Below are positions 1 through 5,617 of a stretch of 64,000 bases of DNA, in pieces; position 1 is the stretch's first letter; each line of letters starts with the position of its first letter. The notes beneath the pieces were generated by a model. It made no database searches and was not told where the DNA came from. It saw only the letters and a program-made list of their open reading frames with translations. Made by a program: the position numbers and the translations under genes. Origin of the DNA: Acetatifactor muris (lineage in GTDB: Bacteria > Bacillota > Clostridia > Lachnospirales > Lachnospiraceae); the NCBI RefSeq assembly GCF_024623325.1, contig NZ_JANJZD010000025.1, positions 1 to 64,000 of the forward strand. The letters are read 5' to 3'.

Positions 1-84
1 CAAAATATCCTTTATACTGTGGCGTACTTTTCTGTGCTGCCTGACATCCTCGATGATCTCCATCCATTCCAGTAACTGCTCCAT
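1..84 (-). CDS. IS transposase N-terminus (ISAs1-like), cut by window edge
   Basis: The first 28 codons of a minus-strand gene that continues beyond the left edge. The peptide begins MEQLLEWMEIIEDVRQ and continues HRKVRHSIKDIL, the pattern of the DDE_Tnp_1-associated N-terminus of ISAs1-family transposases (about ten residues, then DPR-like, then a basic stretch, then DIL). A TATAAT-like box lies at about 112-118 and a GGAG about 12 nt upstream of the ATG, so expression may start inside the IS end. It lies directly downstream of the truncated oxidoreductase at 151-852, in the same orientation. The family call rests on a short segment and is tentative. Confidence 0.45.
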   Translation of the reverse strand, partial: MEQLLEWMEIIEDVRQHRKVRHSIKDIL

Positions 85-150
85 ATCACCATCTCCGTTT
101 TTATTTCCATTATAACGGATAATGGAGCAGTTTGTTCACATTTTATTTAC

Positions 151-852
151 TCATGCGTTTGTCGTGCCGTCCATGTAATCACAAGCCCCCAATCTGATAG
201 CAATAGGAAAATTATTACCAACTGCATTACGGACTGACTTTATAATCTCCTTGTGTAATTTTAGCCGTCCATTAAGCGTTTGTGCATTATATTCGTCTGT
301 ACGTTTGTTGGTTAATGGAGAATAAAATTGATTTAACAAATATCCGTGTGCAGAATGAATTTCTACTCCGTCAAATCCAGCTTGTTTTGCCCGTATGGAT
401 GCATTGGTAAAATCATGGATTACTTTGTGAATATCAGCCAAAGACATTTCCAATGGGATAAAGCCTGTTTTCGGCATTGGATATGCACTTGCTCCATAAA
501 CAGCCTTTCCAGTAGTTTCACTGTTGGCGGCGCCTCCCGCATGACTGATTTGTGCCATAACTTTTGTTCCGTTTTCATGTATCACTGTTGTAAGTTCTTT
601 TAATCTGGTGATGCTGGTGTCATCTGCTATGGAAATTTGTCCTTTTCCAGCTTTTCCTTCGAGATTAACATAGGAATGTTCTGTGATAATTAGTCCAATA
701 TATCCACCAAAGGATTTTTCGTGGTAATAATCACAAATTTGCTTTGTTACCTGTCCGTCATCGGTTGCCTTTGCCGTAGCCATAGGCGGCATGACAAGGC
801 GATTTTTTATCGTTAAATCGCCTATTTTGATTGGACTGTTTAATATACTCAT
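151..852 (-). pseudogene. NADH:flavin oxidoreductase (Old Yellow Enzyme family), C-terminally truncated
   Basis: An FMN-dependent ene-reductase fold, seen as 233 residues. The start is the ATG at 852, eight bases after AGGAGG; an ATG 69 nt further up is ignored. Family marks: N-terminal PIKIGDLTIKNRLVMPPMAT, the barrel segment GFDGVEIHSAHGYLLNQFYSPLTNKRTDEY (active-site His and FMN contacts) and IRLGACDYMDG. Full-length relatives run to about 340 residues or more; here the frame stops six codons after CDYMD, so the last FMN-binding strands are gone. The IS transposase start lies only 67 bp beyond the stop, so insertion of that IS most likely removed the 3' end. It is divergent from the HxlR regulator at 960, a common pairing in which the regulator controls the reductase. 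Probably non-functional. Confidence 0.8.
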
Positions 853-959
853 TTTCGTACCTCCTGGTTTTTTCTGGACTTTTATAAGTATATCATGATA
901 TAATTGATAAAGAAAGAACACACATTTTTGATAGATACTACCTAAAAGGAGAGTATAAA

Positions 960-1310
960 ATGAAGAAAGACACTATCCCCTGCAAAGAGATTGATGTACG
1001 CCCGTTTGCCTATGCAATATCTTTAGTAGATGGAAAATGGAAAATGCACATTTTATTTTGGCTATGGAAAAAAGAGATTCTTCGCTACAGTGAAATAAAA
1101 CGGGCATTGGGAAAGGTAACACATAAAATGCTGAGTAGCCAACTAAAAGAATTAGAGAATGACGGCATTGTTATACGCAAAGAATATCCTCAAGTACCTC
1201 CCAAAGTGGAATATCGTTTGTCGGAAAAGGGGAAAAGCATTATGCCAATTTTAAGTGCTTTTTGTAAATGGGGACATGAACATATTCCTGACGGTTGGCA
1301 AATTCCATAA
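960..1310 (+). CDS. HxlR-family winged-helix transcriptional regulator
   Basis: A DNA-binding regulator of 116 residues, the usual length. The first Cys lies in IPCKEIDVRPFAYAISLVDGKWKMHILFWL, matching the HxlR opening (Cys, then an LDLIGGKW-like segment). The helix-turn-helix covers about residues 42-70 (YSEIKRALGKVTHKMLSSQLKELENDGIV), followed by the wing RKEYPQVPPKVEYRLSEKGK. AAAGGAGAG precedes the ATG. It is divergently arranged with the truncated ene-reductase (107 bp apart), so it probably regulated that gene in response to electrophiles or a redox signal, as relatives such as YodB and HypR do. With the reductase broken, it may now be an orphan regulator. Confidence 0.88.
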   Translation: MKKDTIPCKEIDVRPFAYAISLVDGKWKMHILFWLWKKEILRYSEIKRALGKVTHKMLSSQLKELENDGIVIRKEYPQVPPKVEYRLSEKGKSIMPILSAFCKWGHEHIPDGWQIP

Positions 1311-1650
1311 TTGTATGGAATTTCCAATAATTTTTAAATAGGGGTGGGTGAAAGGGATTCCGTAGTAGTCGGCATTGTGGGAATGTGTATAACTGGCTGT
1401 CTTATGGAGTTGTGGGTAACTCTGTTTGACAGACGAAAGGAAAGCGGCTCTTTCGCTTTTCCATGTGCTGTGAATAGAGTTATCCATGACGGAATAGCCT
1501 GTTATGCACAATTTCCATAATGCTTATCTTTTGGTCTTTGTTTTCTATGGTTCGGAATAGTGTGGTGCTGGCGGTCTATCTCTTGTTTTCGGTTGCTTGC
1601 TTCTTTACCGTACATGAGCATCCTCATAAGTCATGTCACCCCAGCTCTTA
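1311..1650. other. Gene-poor stretch with a cluster of DnaA-box-like 9-mers
   Basis: No convincing gene is seen. Within 127 bp there are five sequences close to the DnaA box TTATCCACA: TTATACACA (1384-1392, minus), TTACCCACA (1411-1419, minus), CTATTCACA (about 1470-1478, minus), TTATCCATG (1480-1488, plus) and TTATGCACA (1502-1510, plus). They are imperfect and may be chance. Alternatively this is the vestige of a plasmid or element origin carried into this mobile region. Confidence 0.3.
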
Positions 1651-1830
1651 TTATCTGCATAAACACAGCCGCTCATGGTAACTGATACTATCACCAGTAC
1701 AATGGTTATGGATCATCCCGTTTATCTGCCCGAATACTGCCGCCGCGTTTATCCCTGAAGGGTTCAAATATTTACTGGTGTTTTCCGCCAGCGGCGCCTC
1801 ATCCTCTATCATCAGACAATCATATACCAT
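1651..1830 (-). pseudogene. Response-regulator receiver fragment
   Basis: A 59-codon open frame with a good ribosome site (AAGGAAGG, then ATG at 1830). Its first 22 residues, MVYDCLMIEDEAPLAENTSK, look like the start of a receiver domain: beta-1 followed by the acidic pair (E9, D10) that binds magnesium. The similarity ends near residue 30 and the frame stops at 1651, far short of the phosphorylatable Asp (about residue 53) and of any output domain. Intact relatives have about 225 residues. No matching downstream half was found, so it is a decayed remnant rather than a small functional regulator. Confidence 0.45.
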
Positions 1831-2113
1831 TTATCCGTTTCCTTCCTTATCAGCCATACAATCCAAATCTTCTCACCCTACTCTGCCTTTATGAGACTGC
1901 AGGGAACAATTTTCCTGACCTTCCATGCTGAAAGGAATGCTGTCAGGCATCCTGCCGCTTCCATACACAGTGTCGGACAGCGAATTGAGGGAGACGCAAA
2001 CCGCGAATTATTTTTCCAACCTTTATCCAATTGACTGCGCAGTGCTGTCTGTGAATGCATGATCCTGCCAAAAATGCGGCGCACTGCTGTCAGGATGGAT
2101 TTCCTCCTGAAAC
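1831..2113. other. Intergenic remnant, no gene recognised
   Basis: About 280 bp between the broken receiver fragment and the end of the transposon-associated small gene. A minus-strand open frame crosses it, but it has no ribosome site and no family resemblance. It probably contains the end of the transposon at 2114-4086; no terminal inverted repeat could be identified by eye. Confidence 0.3.
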
Positions 2114-2485
2114 TTAAAAGGCAATGGATCCCATCAAGAGATCCACAGCCCATATGAAGTATTCAGTTTTCATCTGCCTGGCAGCCAGGGCAGGCAGATG
2201 GACCAGGCCGGCGGTGACAGTCACCGCACCCACCTTCCGCATGAGGGAGCCAATCCTTTCTTCATTCCAGAAGATATCGGAGAAATCGGAGAGCTCGCAC
2301 CCTACATCGTGGTTGGGAATACACAGGTAGTTTCCATATTTATGGCGTCCGGCGAGGATGTGGAAGTAAGTCCCCCGTCCATTAATCTCAGCTTCATACC
2401 ATCCGTTTCCCCCGCCCAGCAGGATGATTTCCCCCGTCCAGGTCTCCCTGCGGGAGCTGCTTTTTAAGATACAGGTGTAATTCAT
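2114..2485 (-). CDS. Small hypothetical protein of a transposon unit
   Basis: A 123-residue protein of no function I can assign. It is the third gene of a minus-strand set: DDE transposase remnant, AAA ATPase, then this gene, starting 12 bp after the ATPase stop. The N-terminal half is beta-rich (TWTGEIILLGGGNGWYEAEI, then GRGTYFHILAGRHKYGNYLC). A conserved-looking CIPNHDVGCELSDFSDIFWN segment at about residues 55-75, with Cys, His, Asp and Glu, could hold a metal or an active site. The C-terminal 35 residues are hydrophobic. The position suggests an accessory factor of transposition (target choice or an inhibitor), but this is inference. Confidence 0.55.
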   Translation of the reverse strand: MNYTCILKSSSRRETWTGEIILLGGGNGWYEAEINGRGTYFHILAGRHKYGNYLCIPNHDVGCELSDFSDIFWNEERIGSLMRKVGAVTVTAGLVHLPALAARQMKTEYFIWAVDLLMGSIAF

Positions 2486-2497
2486 GTTCCATGCCCC

Positions 2498-3304
2498 CTA
2501 TCCGCGATTCTGGCTGCTGACGGAAGCCAGGATGACATCCGTATCGATCACCTTCCTGTCCATCTGCGCCCCCAGTGTCAGCGCGTCGGTCATCAGGTTG
2601 TCCACCAGGCGGGGGCTGCCCTGGGAGTGGCTGTGGACGGCGGAAAGCGCCGCCTGGTCGATGATGGAGGCCGGCCCTCCGGCACAGGCGATCTTGTGGA
2701 GGATGTACTGCGCCACTTCCGAATCCGACAGCCCGGAGAAGTTGTAGTGTACGGTGATCCTCTGGCGCAGGGCCTCATGGACGGGCTTCTTCAGGGTGCT
2801 GTTCAGGTGGGGCTCCCCGCAGAGGATGAGTGTGAAGCAGTTCAGGGAGTCGTACCCGTAGTTCATGAGCATCTTGATGTCCTCCAGGATGCCGGTGGAG
2901 AGGTACTGTGCCTCATTGACGGCCAGGAGGAGGGGCTGCTTCTTGTCCTCGCAAAGGTAGAGGATCTGCTTCTGTACGGTGCGGAACATGCCGGGCTTGC
3001 CGCCCCTCGGTTCCACCCCTAAGACGGAGCAGAGCTGGCGGCAGAACTCCATGACGCTGCCGGTGGAGAGGCAGATGTACTCCATGTGGTAGAGGTTCGG
3101 GTTCAGGCTCTTTGCGAAGCAGCGCAGGGCGAAGGACTTGCCCATGCCGGGGCGTGCGGTAAAGAGCCCGATGCCCCTTGTATCCTTGAGATAGTCCAGC
3201 CGGGACGTCATTTCCGAGATGTCCTTTGAGAGGAACCGGTCCTTCTCTTTTGCATTCTGCTTGTCAAAGGGATTGAAGGAAAGCCCATAGTAGGAAAGGG
3301 ACAT
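2498..3304 (-). CDS. AAA ATPase of TniB/TnsC/ExeA type, transposition partner
   Basis: A 268-residue P-loop ATPase that in this class (TniB, MuB, TnsC) forms filaments on DNA and directs the DDE transposase to targets. Features: N-terminal YYGLSFNPFDKQ, typical of ExeA/TniB; Walker A ARPGMGKS near residue 52; Walker B region PLLLAVNEAQYLS near residue 127, in which the usual Asp before Glu-Ala is Asn; sensor-1 region LILCGEPHLNSTL; sensor-2 region GSPRLVDNLMTDALTLGA. Its ATG shares one base with the transposase stop (TGATG), so the two are translationally coupled. The Asn in Walker B may reduce hydrolysis or may be normal for this subfamily. With the transposase cut at its 5' end, the unit is probably immobile. 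Confidence 0.85.
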   Translation of the reverse strand: MSLSYYGLSFNPFDKQNAKEKDRFLSKDISEMTSRLDYLKDTRGIGLFTARPGMGKSFALRCFAKSLNPNLYHMEYICLSTGSVMEFCRQLCSVLGVEPRGGKPGMFRTVQKQILYLCEDKKQPLLLAVNEAQYLSTGILEDIKMLMNYGYDSLNCFTLILCGEPHLNSTLKKPVHEALRQRITVHYNFSGLSDSEVAQYILHKIACAGGPASIIDQAALSAVHSHSQGSPRLVDNLMTDALTLGAQMDRKVIDTDVILASVSSQNRG

Positions 3305-4086
3305 CAGCCTTCACCTCCGATCTTTGAATAATCGATGGACGGCGTGTTGTTTCGCTTCGTCCTGCAGTTCTCATTCTTATCCGTAGGGCGGATGGGGTAA
3401 TGCTCCCCCTCGTAAAGGATGAAGGCACCGGCCATGTCGTCCGGCAGGAAGCGGATCTCCACTTTGGAGGAGATGAACTGCATGGGGACATCATAGGACA
3501 CCTTGTCGATGGAGACGGTGGAGTCCCTGTTCACCTTCCTGGTAATACGGTTCAGGAAGCACTCTTCCAGCCATTCCCTGGATTTGGGCATGCGGATGGA
3601 GGAACGGGTCTGCTGGTAGCGCTCCATAGGCGTGGTGCCGATGCCGGAATGGACGGATGTATTGTAGGTGCGCATATAGTCTCTGAGCAGCCCGCCAAAC
3701 TGTGCCAGCGAGGTGATGGAATCCAGGTCCAGGGTATAGAGCCATGTCTCCTTGAGCGTTCTGAACTGGCGTTCGATTTTTGCCTTCGAGGCGCCATCAC
3801 GGATTTTCGTGTGTAAAAGTACGGTGCCGATGGAGCCGCAGATAAGGGAGAGCTGTTCATTGGAGTAGCTGCATCCATTGTCTACATAAAGCTTTGACGG
3901 GATCCCGTGGGCGGCCACGGCATCTTTCAGCACTTTCTGGAAGTTATAGGCATTATCGTTATAGAAGAGCCCGCCGCCCACCAGGAAGCGGGAATGGTCA
4001 TCGATAATCATGATGCAGTAGACCCTCCTGCGCCGGCCGTCCTCCGTGATATAAGGAAGATAGCATGTGTCAGCCTTTATCCGATA
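3304..4086 (-). pseudogene. DDE (rve) transposase of Mu/Tn7-like unit, N-terminus missing
   Basis: A retroviral-integrase-fold transposase. The open frame runs from just after a TGA at 4087-4089 and keeps the whole catalytic core: first Asp in ADTCYLPYI (upstream of the first ATG at 4011), second Asp in LYVDNGCSYSN, Glu in SKAKIERQFRTLKET. After it comes a C-terminal beta-barrel with the Mu-transposase-like stretch RKVNRDSTVSIDKVSYDVP. The N-terminal helix-turn-helix DNA-binding domains that recognise transposon ends are missing, and the frame ends about 45 bp from tRNA-Tyr, so the 5' part was lost at the tRNA array. It is coupled to the AAA gene by a one-base overlap. Likely inactive. Confidence 0.75.
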
Positions 4087-4134
4087 TCAGGATAAGGCGG
4101 ACACCATAAGCCTCTCGGACACGCAAACGTAAAG

Positions 4135-4217
4135 TGGATGGGGCAGGACTCGAACCTGCGGTGTTTCTGTGTGACGGATTTACAGTCCGCTGCCCTCGCC
4201 GCTAGGCATACCCATCC
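4135..4217 (-). tRNA. tRNA-Tyr (GTA)
   Basis: An 83-nt class II tRNA with all arms: acceptor GGATGGG/CCCATCC, discriminator A, anticodon loop CTGTAAA with anticodon GTA, long variable arm, T arm GCAGG-TTCGAGT-CCTGC. No CCA is encoded. It is the last gene of the minus-strand array. Confidence 0.92.
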
Positions 4218-4221
4218 ATAA

Positions 4222-4311
4222 TGTGACCAGGGGGAATCGGACCCCCGTATGCAGAGCCACATATCTGCAAAGCGAACTGCGTTCGCTTTACTGCCACTGT
4301 CCTATGGCCAC
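4222..4311 (-). tRNA. Atypical tRNA-like gene, His (GTG)-like with an extra hairpin
   Basis: A 90-nt tRNA-like gene packed between tRNA-Tyr (4 nt away) and tRNA-Glu (2 nt away). Acceptor GTGGCCA/TGGTCAC, discriminator A and T arm GGGGG-TCCGATT-CCCCC are perfect, and the D loop AGTGGCA is canonical. The D stem (GGAC against GTAA) has only two pairs. It is followed by a perfect 9-bp hairpin with a three-base loop (4267-4287), then a second stem GCAGA/TCTGC whose 8-base loop TATGTGGC resembles a His anticodon loop with one extra base. An alternative class II reading makes the hairpin the anticodon arm (loop ACGCAGT, anticodon GCA for Cys, but C at position 33) and the second stem a long variable arm. 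Either reading is non-standard. Confidence 0.6.
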
Positions 4312-4313
4312 AG

Positions 4314-4386
4314 TAGCTCCTGCGGGACTCGAACCCGACATCTCCGGCTTGAGAGGCCGGTATCCTGACCTTTAGACTAAGGAGCC
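4314..4386 (-). tRNA. tRNA-Glu (CTC)
   Basis: A 73-nt cloverleaf with acceptor GGCTCCT/AGGAGCT (one G-T pair at the end), anticodon stem CCGGC/GCCGG and loop CTCTCAA, giving anticodon CTC. The T stem has a T-C mismatch at 49-65, a slight sign of drift. No CCA is encoded. Five bases separate it from tRNA-Glu(TTC), and the two are similar through the D and anticodon arms, suggesting a duplication. Confidence 0.85.
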
Positions 4387-4390
4387 ATAA

Positions 4391-4463
4391 TGATCCCCAT
4401 GGGACTTGAACCCAATACCTCCGGCTTGAAAGGCCGGTGTCCTGACCTTTAGACCAGGGGACC
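4391..4463 (-). tRNA. tRNA-Glu (TTC)
   Basis: A 73-nt cloverleaf: acceptor GGTCCCC/GGGGATC, anticodon stem CCGGC/GCCGG with loop CTTTCAA (anticodon TTC), T arm TGGG-TTCAAGT-CCCA, discriminator A, no encoded CCA. A small 6-bp hairpin (GCAGGC/GCCTGC, about 4468-4487) lies immediately upstream. Confidence 0.92.
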
Positions 4464-4522
4464 CTACTGCAGGCATTTTCCAGCCTGCTGTTATCTTATT
4501 TTTTCTCTTTCTTATCTTCCAT

Positions 4523-4777
4523 TCATGCGCTGATCTGTATCTGCGCCGCTTTATCCGTAACCAGAATATCATCCAGGCGTACCTGCAGAACCGCTGCAAG
4601 CACCACCAGATTGTCTATGGTCGGCAGGGCAACACCCTGCTGCCACTTGTAGATGGCCTGCGGCGTGGCAAAGCCGAAAACATCCTGCAGATCCCTTACC
4701 GATAGCCCTGCCTGCTTCCGCAGCCTTGCTATGTTCTGCCCTGTCCTAATCATATCTATAGTTGGCAGATTTACCAT
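4523..4777 (-). CDS. XRE-family helix-turn-helix regulator inside the tRNA array
   Basis: An 84-residue DNA-binding protein, essentially a single Cro/C1-type HTH (about residues 15-70): MIRTGQNIARLRKQAGLSVRDLQDVFGFATPQAIYKWQQGVALPTIDNLVVLAAVLQVRLDDIL. The start is the ATG at 4777 with AGGAGG eight bases upstream, not the upstream GTG. The gene lies on the same strand as the tRNAs, between the Lys-like gene (ends 4821) and tRNA-Glu(TTC) (starts 4463), so it is probably co-transcribed with them. Protein genes inside tRNA arrays are usual for phage and integrative elements and unusual for housekeeping arrays. Target unknown. Confidence 0.85.
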   Translation of the reverse strand: MVNLPTIDMIRTGQNIARLRKQAGLSVRDLQDVFGFATPQAIYKWQQGVALPTIDNLVVLAAVLQVRLDDILVTDKAAQIQISA

Positions 4778-4820
4778 GATTCTCACCTCCTGCTATTTGG
4801 AATCAATATCCAGGCGGCAA

Positions 4821-4912
4821 TGCTCCATATGGGACTTGAACCCATGACTCCTCGATTAAAAGTCAGGGATGCCCTCTATCCCTTGTGCTCCTCCCAACTG
4901 AGCTAATGGAAC
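4821..4912 (-). tRNA. Atypical tRNA-Lys (TTT) with an extra hairpin
   Basis: A 92-nt tRNA-like gene where tRNA-Lys should have about 73. Acceptor GTTCCAT/ATGGAGC, D arm GCTC/GAGC and T arm ATGGG-TTCAAGT-CCCAT are intact. An anticodon loop CTTTTAA (anticodon TTT, normal U33) is present, but its stem CCTGA/TCGAGG has a bulged G. About 18 extra bases lie between D arm and anticodon arm, folding as a 6-bp hairpin AGGGAT-AGAGGGC-ATCCCT (4860-4878). An alternative class II reading would use that hairpin as anticodon arm (loop lacking U33) and leave the perfect Lys loop in a variable arm, which is less attractive. Possibly a decayed gene, possibly a modified one. Confidence 0.65.
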
Positions 4913-4913
4913 A

Positions 4914-4950
4914 TAAAAAATACCGCCTACCTCATTTAAGATAAGCGGTA
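4914..4950 (-). terminator. Terminator-like hairpin just upstream of tRNA-Lys
   Basis: On the minus strand a TACCGC/GCGGTA stem (4921-4926 with 4945-4950) is followed by a T run that ends at the 5' end of the Lys-like tRNA. It would end transcription arriving from the DUF5348/52-aa unit. Its position leaves no room for a separate tRNA promoter between the T run and the tRNA. Confidence 0.5.
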
Positions 4951-5004
4951 CTTGAAATCTATGGACTATTCCCGGCAGCCTTCCAGAAAGCCTGCCTTCA
5001 GACA

Positions 5005-5163
5005 TCACACAGTTTTTCGCCTTTTCCTTATCTTACATGAGCGCATCTTAACCAGACTCTGTTCTTTTTCTTTACTGAACAGTGCCTCATAATGTTCGCT
5101 ATGCAGATAATAAACAACCGGAGTTGTTGCGAAACCATTCGCAGCGAAATTAACTGTTGTCAT
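5005..5163 (-). CDS. Small hypothetical protein (52 aa)
   Basis: An open frame with a good ribosome site (GGAAAGGA, then ATG at 5163). It begins MTTVNFAANGFATTPVVYYL, has an acidic middle (SEHYEALFSKEKEQ) and a very basic tail (KIRKRRKTV). No family recognised. It is the last gene of a minus-strand run: resolvase, 24-aa frame, DUF5348 gene, this. The terminator-like hairpin at 4914-4950 follows it. Small basic proteins in such cassettes may bind nucleic acid, but there is no direct evidence here. Confidence 0.5.
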   Translation of the reverse strand: MTTVNFAANGFATTPVVYYLHSEHYEALFSKEKEQSLVKMRSCKIRKRRKTV

Positions 5164-5281
5164 GATTGTTTCCTTTCCGGACTTATCCGTCCTCTTCGTT
5201 TTCTACTGTAACCACTATAACACCGATTCCCGGATTTGTCATTATACTGATAATATAATTTAATGGATGCCCTCCTGTCTG

Positions 5282-5515
5282 CTATCCCTGCCTCACCTCC
5301 AGCCCGTCCAGCGTAAGCCCCGGCAGCCCCACCAGATACCATCTGTCATCCATGCCCATCTCCATACGGGCGGGAATCCATACATCATTCAAGCGGAATT
5401 CAAAGACCTCCCCATAGTGGATGCCGCCGTAATCACGCCTGTCACCGTCCTCATCCGTGTAATGAAAATTGTACCTGCCGCTTTCCCTGTCATAAAATAA
5501 TGTTCCCTGCTTCAT
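5282..5515 (-). CDS. DUF5348-like protein of mobile elements
   Basis: A 77-residue acidic protein with the pattern I associate with DUF5348: LFYDRESGRYNFHY near the start, then YGGIHYGEVFEFRLNDVWIPARMEM and RWYLVGLPGLTLDGLEVR. AGGAGGACATTT precedes the ATG at 5515. Proteins of this type are common in conjugative and mobilisable elements of gut Clostridia; their function is unknown. It follows the recombinase and the 24-codon frame on the same strand, so it likely belongs to the same inserted cassette. Confidence 0.7.
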   Translation of the reverse strand: MKQGTLFYDRESGRYNFHYTDEDGDRRDYGGIHYGEVFEFRLNDVWIPARMEMGMDDRWYLVGLPGLTLDGLEVRQG

Positions 5516-5542
5516 AAATGTCCTCCTTCTTAAAATATGTTT

Positions 5543-5617
5543 CTATATAATAAAGAGTCCCTTTCTCCTATTTTCTTGAATTTTTTTCGCAAATTCTTTT
5601 ACAAAATCTCTGTTCAT
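5543..5617 (-). CDS. Possible micro-protein (24 aa) coupled to the resolvase
   Basis: A 24-codon frame, MNRDFVKEFAKKIQENRRKG then LFII. Its ATG overlaps the resolvase stop (ATGA), with GGAGGAAG placed correctly upstream inside the resolvase gene. Basic and helix-prone. The tight coupling and the ribosome site favour translation; the length makes this uncertain. Confidence 0.4.
   Translation of the reverse strand: MNRDFVKEFAKKIQENRRKGLFII

Noticed and set aside
1251..1511. 86-codon minus-strand open frame overlapping the HxlR gene end
   Set aside because: No ribosome site, no family resemblance, overlaps a well-supported gene.
1878..2153. 91-codon minus-strand open frame
   Set aside because: Basic, unstructured composition without a start signal; overlaps the end of the transposon gene.
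4860..4878. Reading the Lys-like tRNA as class II with anticodon AGG
   Set aside because: The loop lacks U33 and the proper Lys anticodon loop CTTTTAA would then be stranded in a variable arm.
5160..5342. 60-codon minus-strand frame overlapping the DUF5348 gene
   Set aside because: Starts inside the DUF5348 gene in another frame; the composition is that of a shadow frame.
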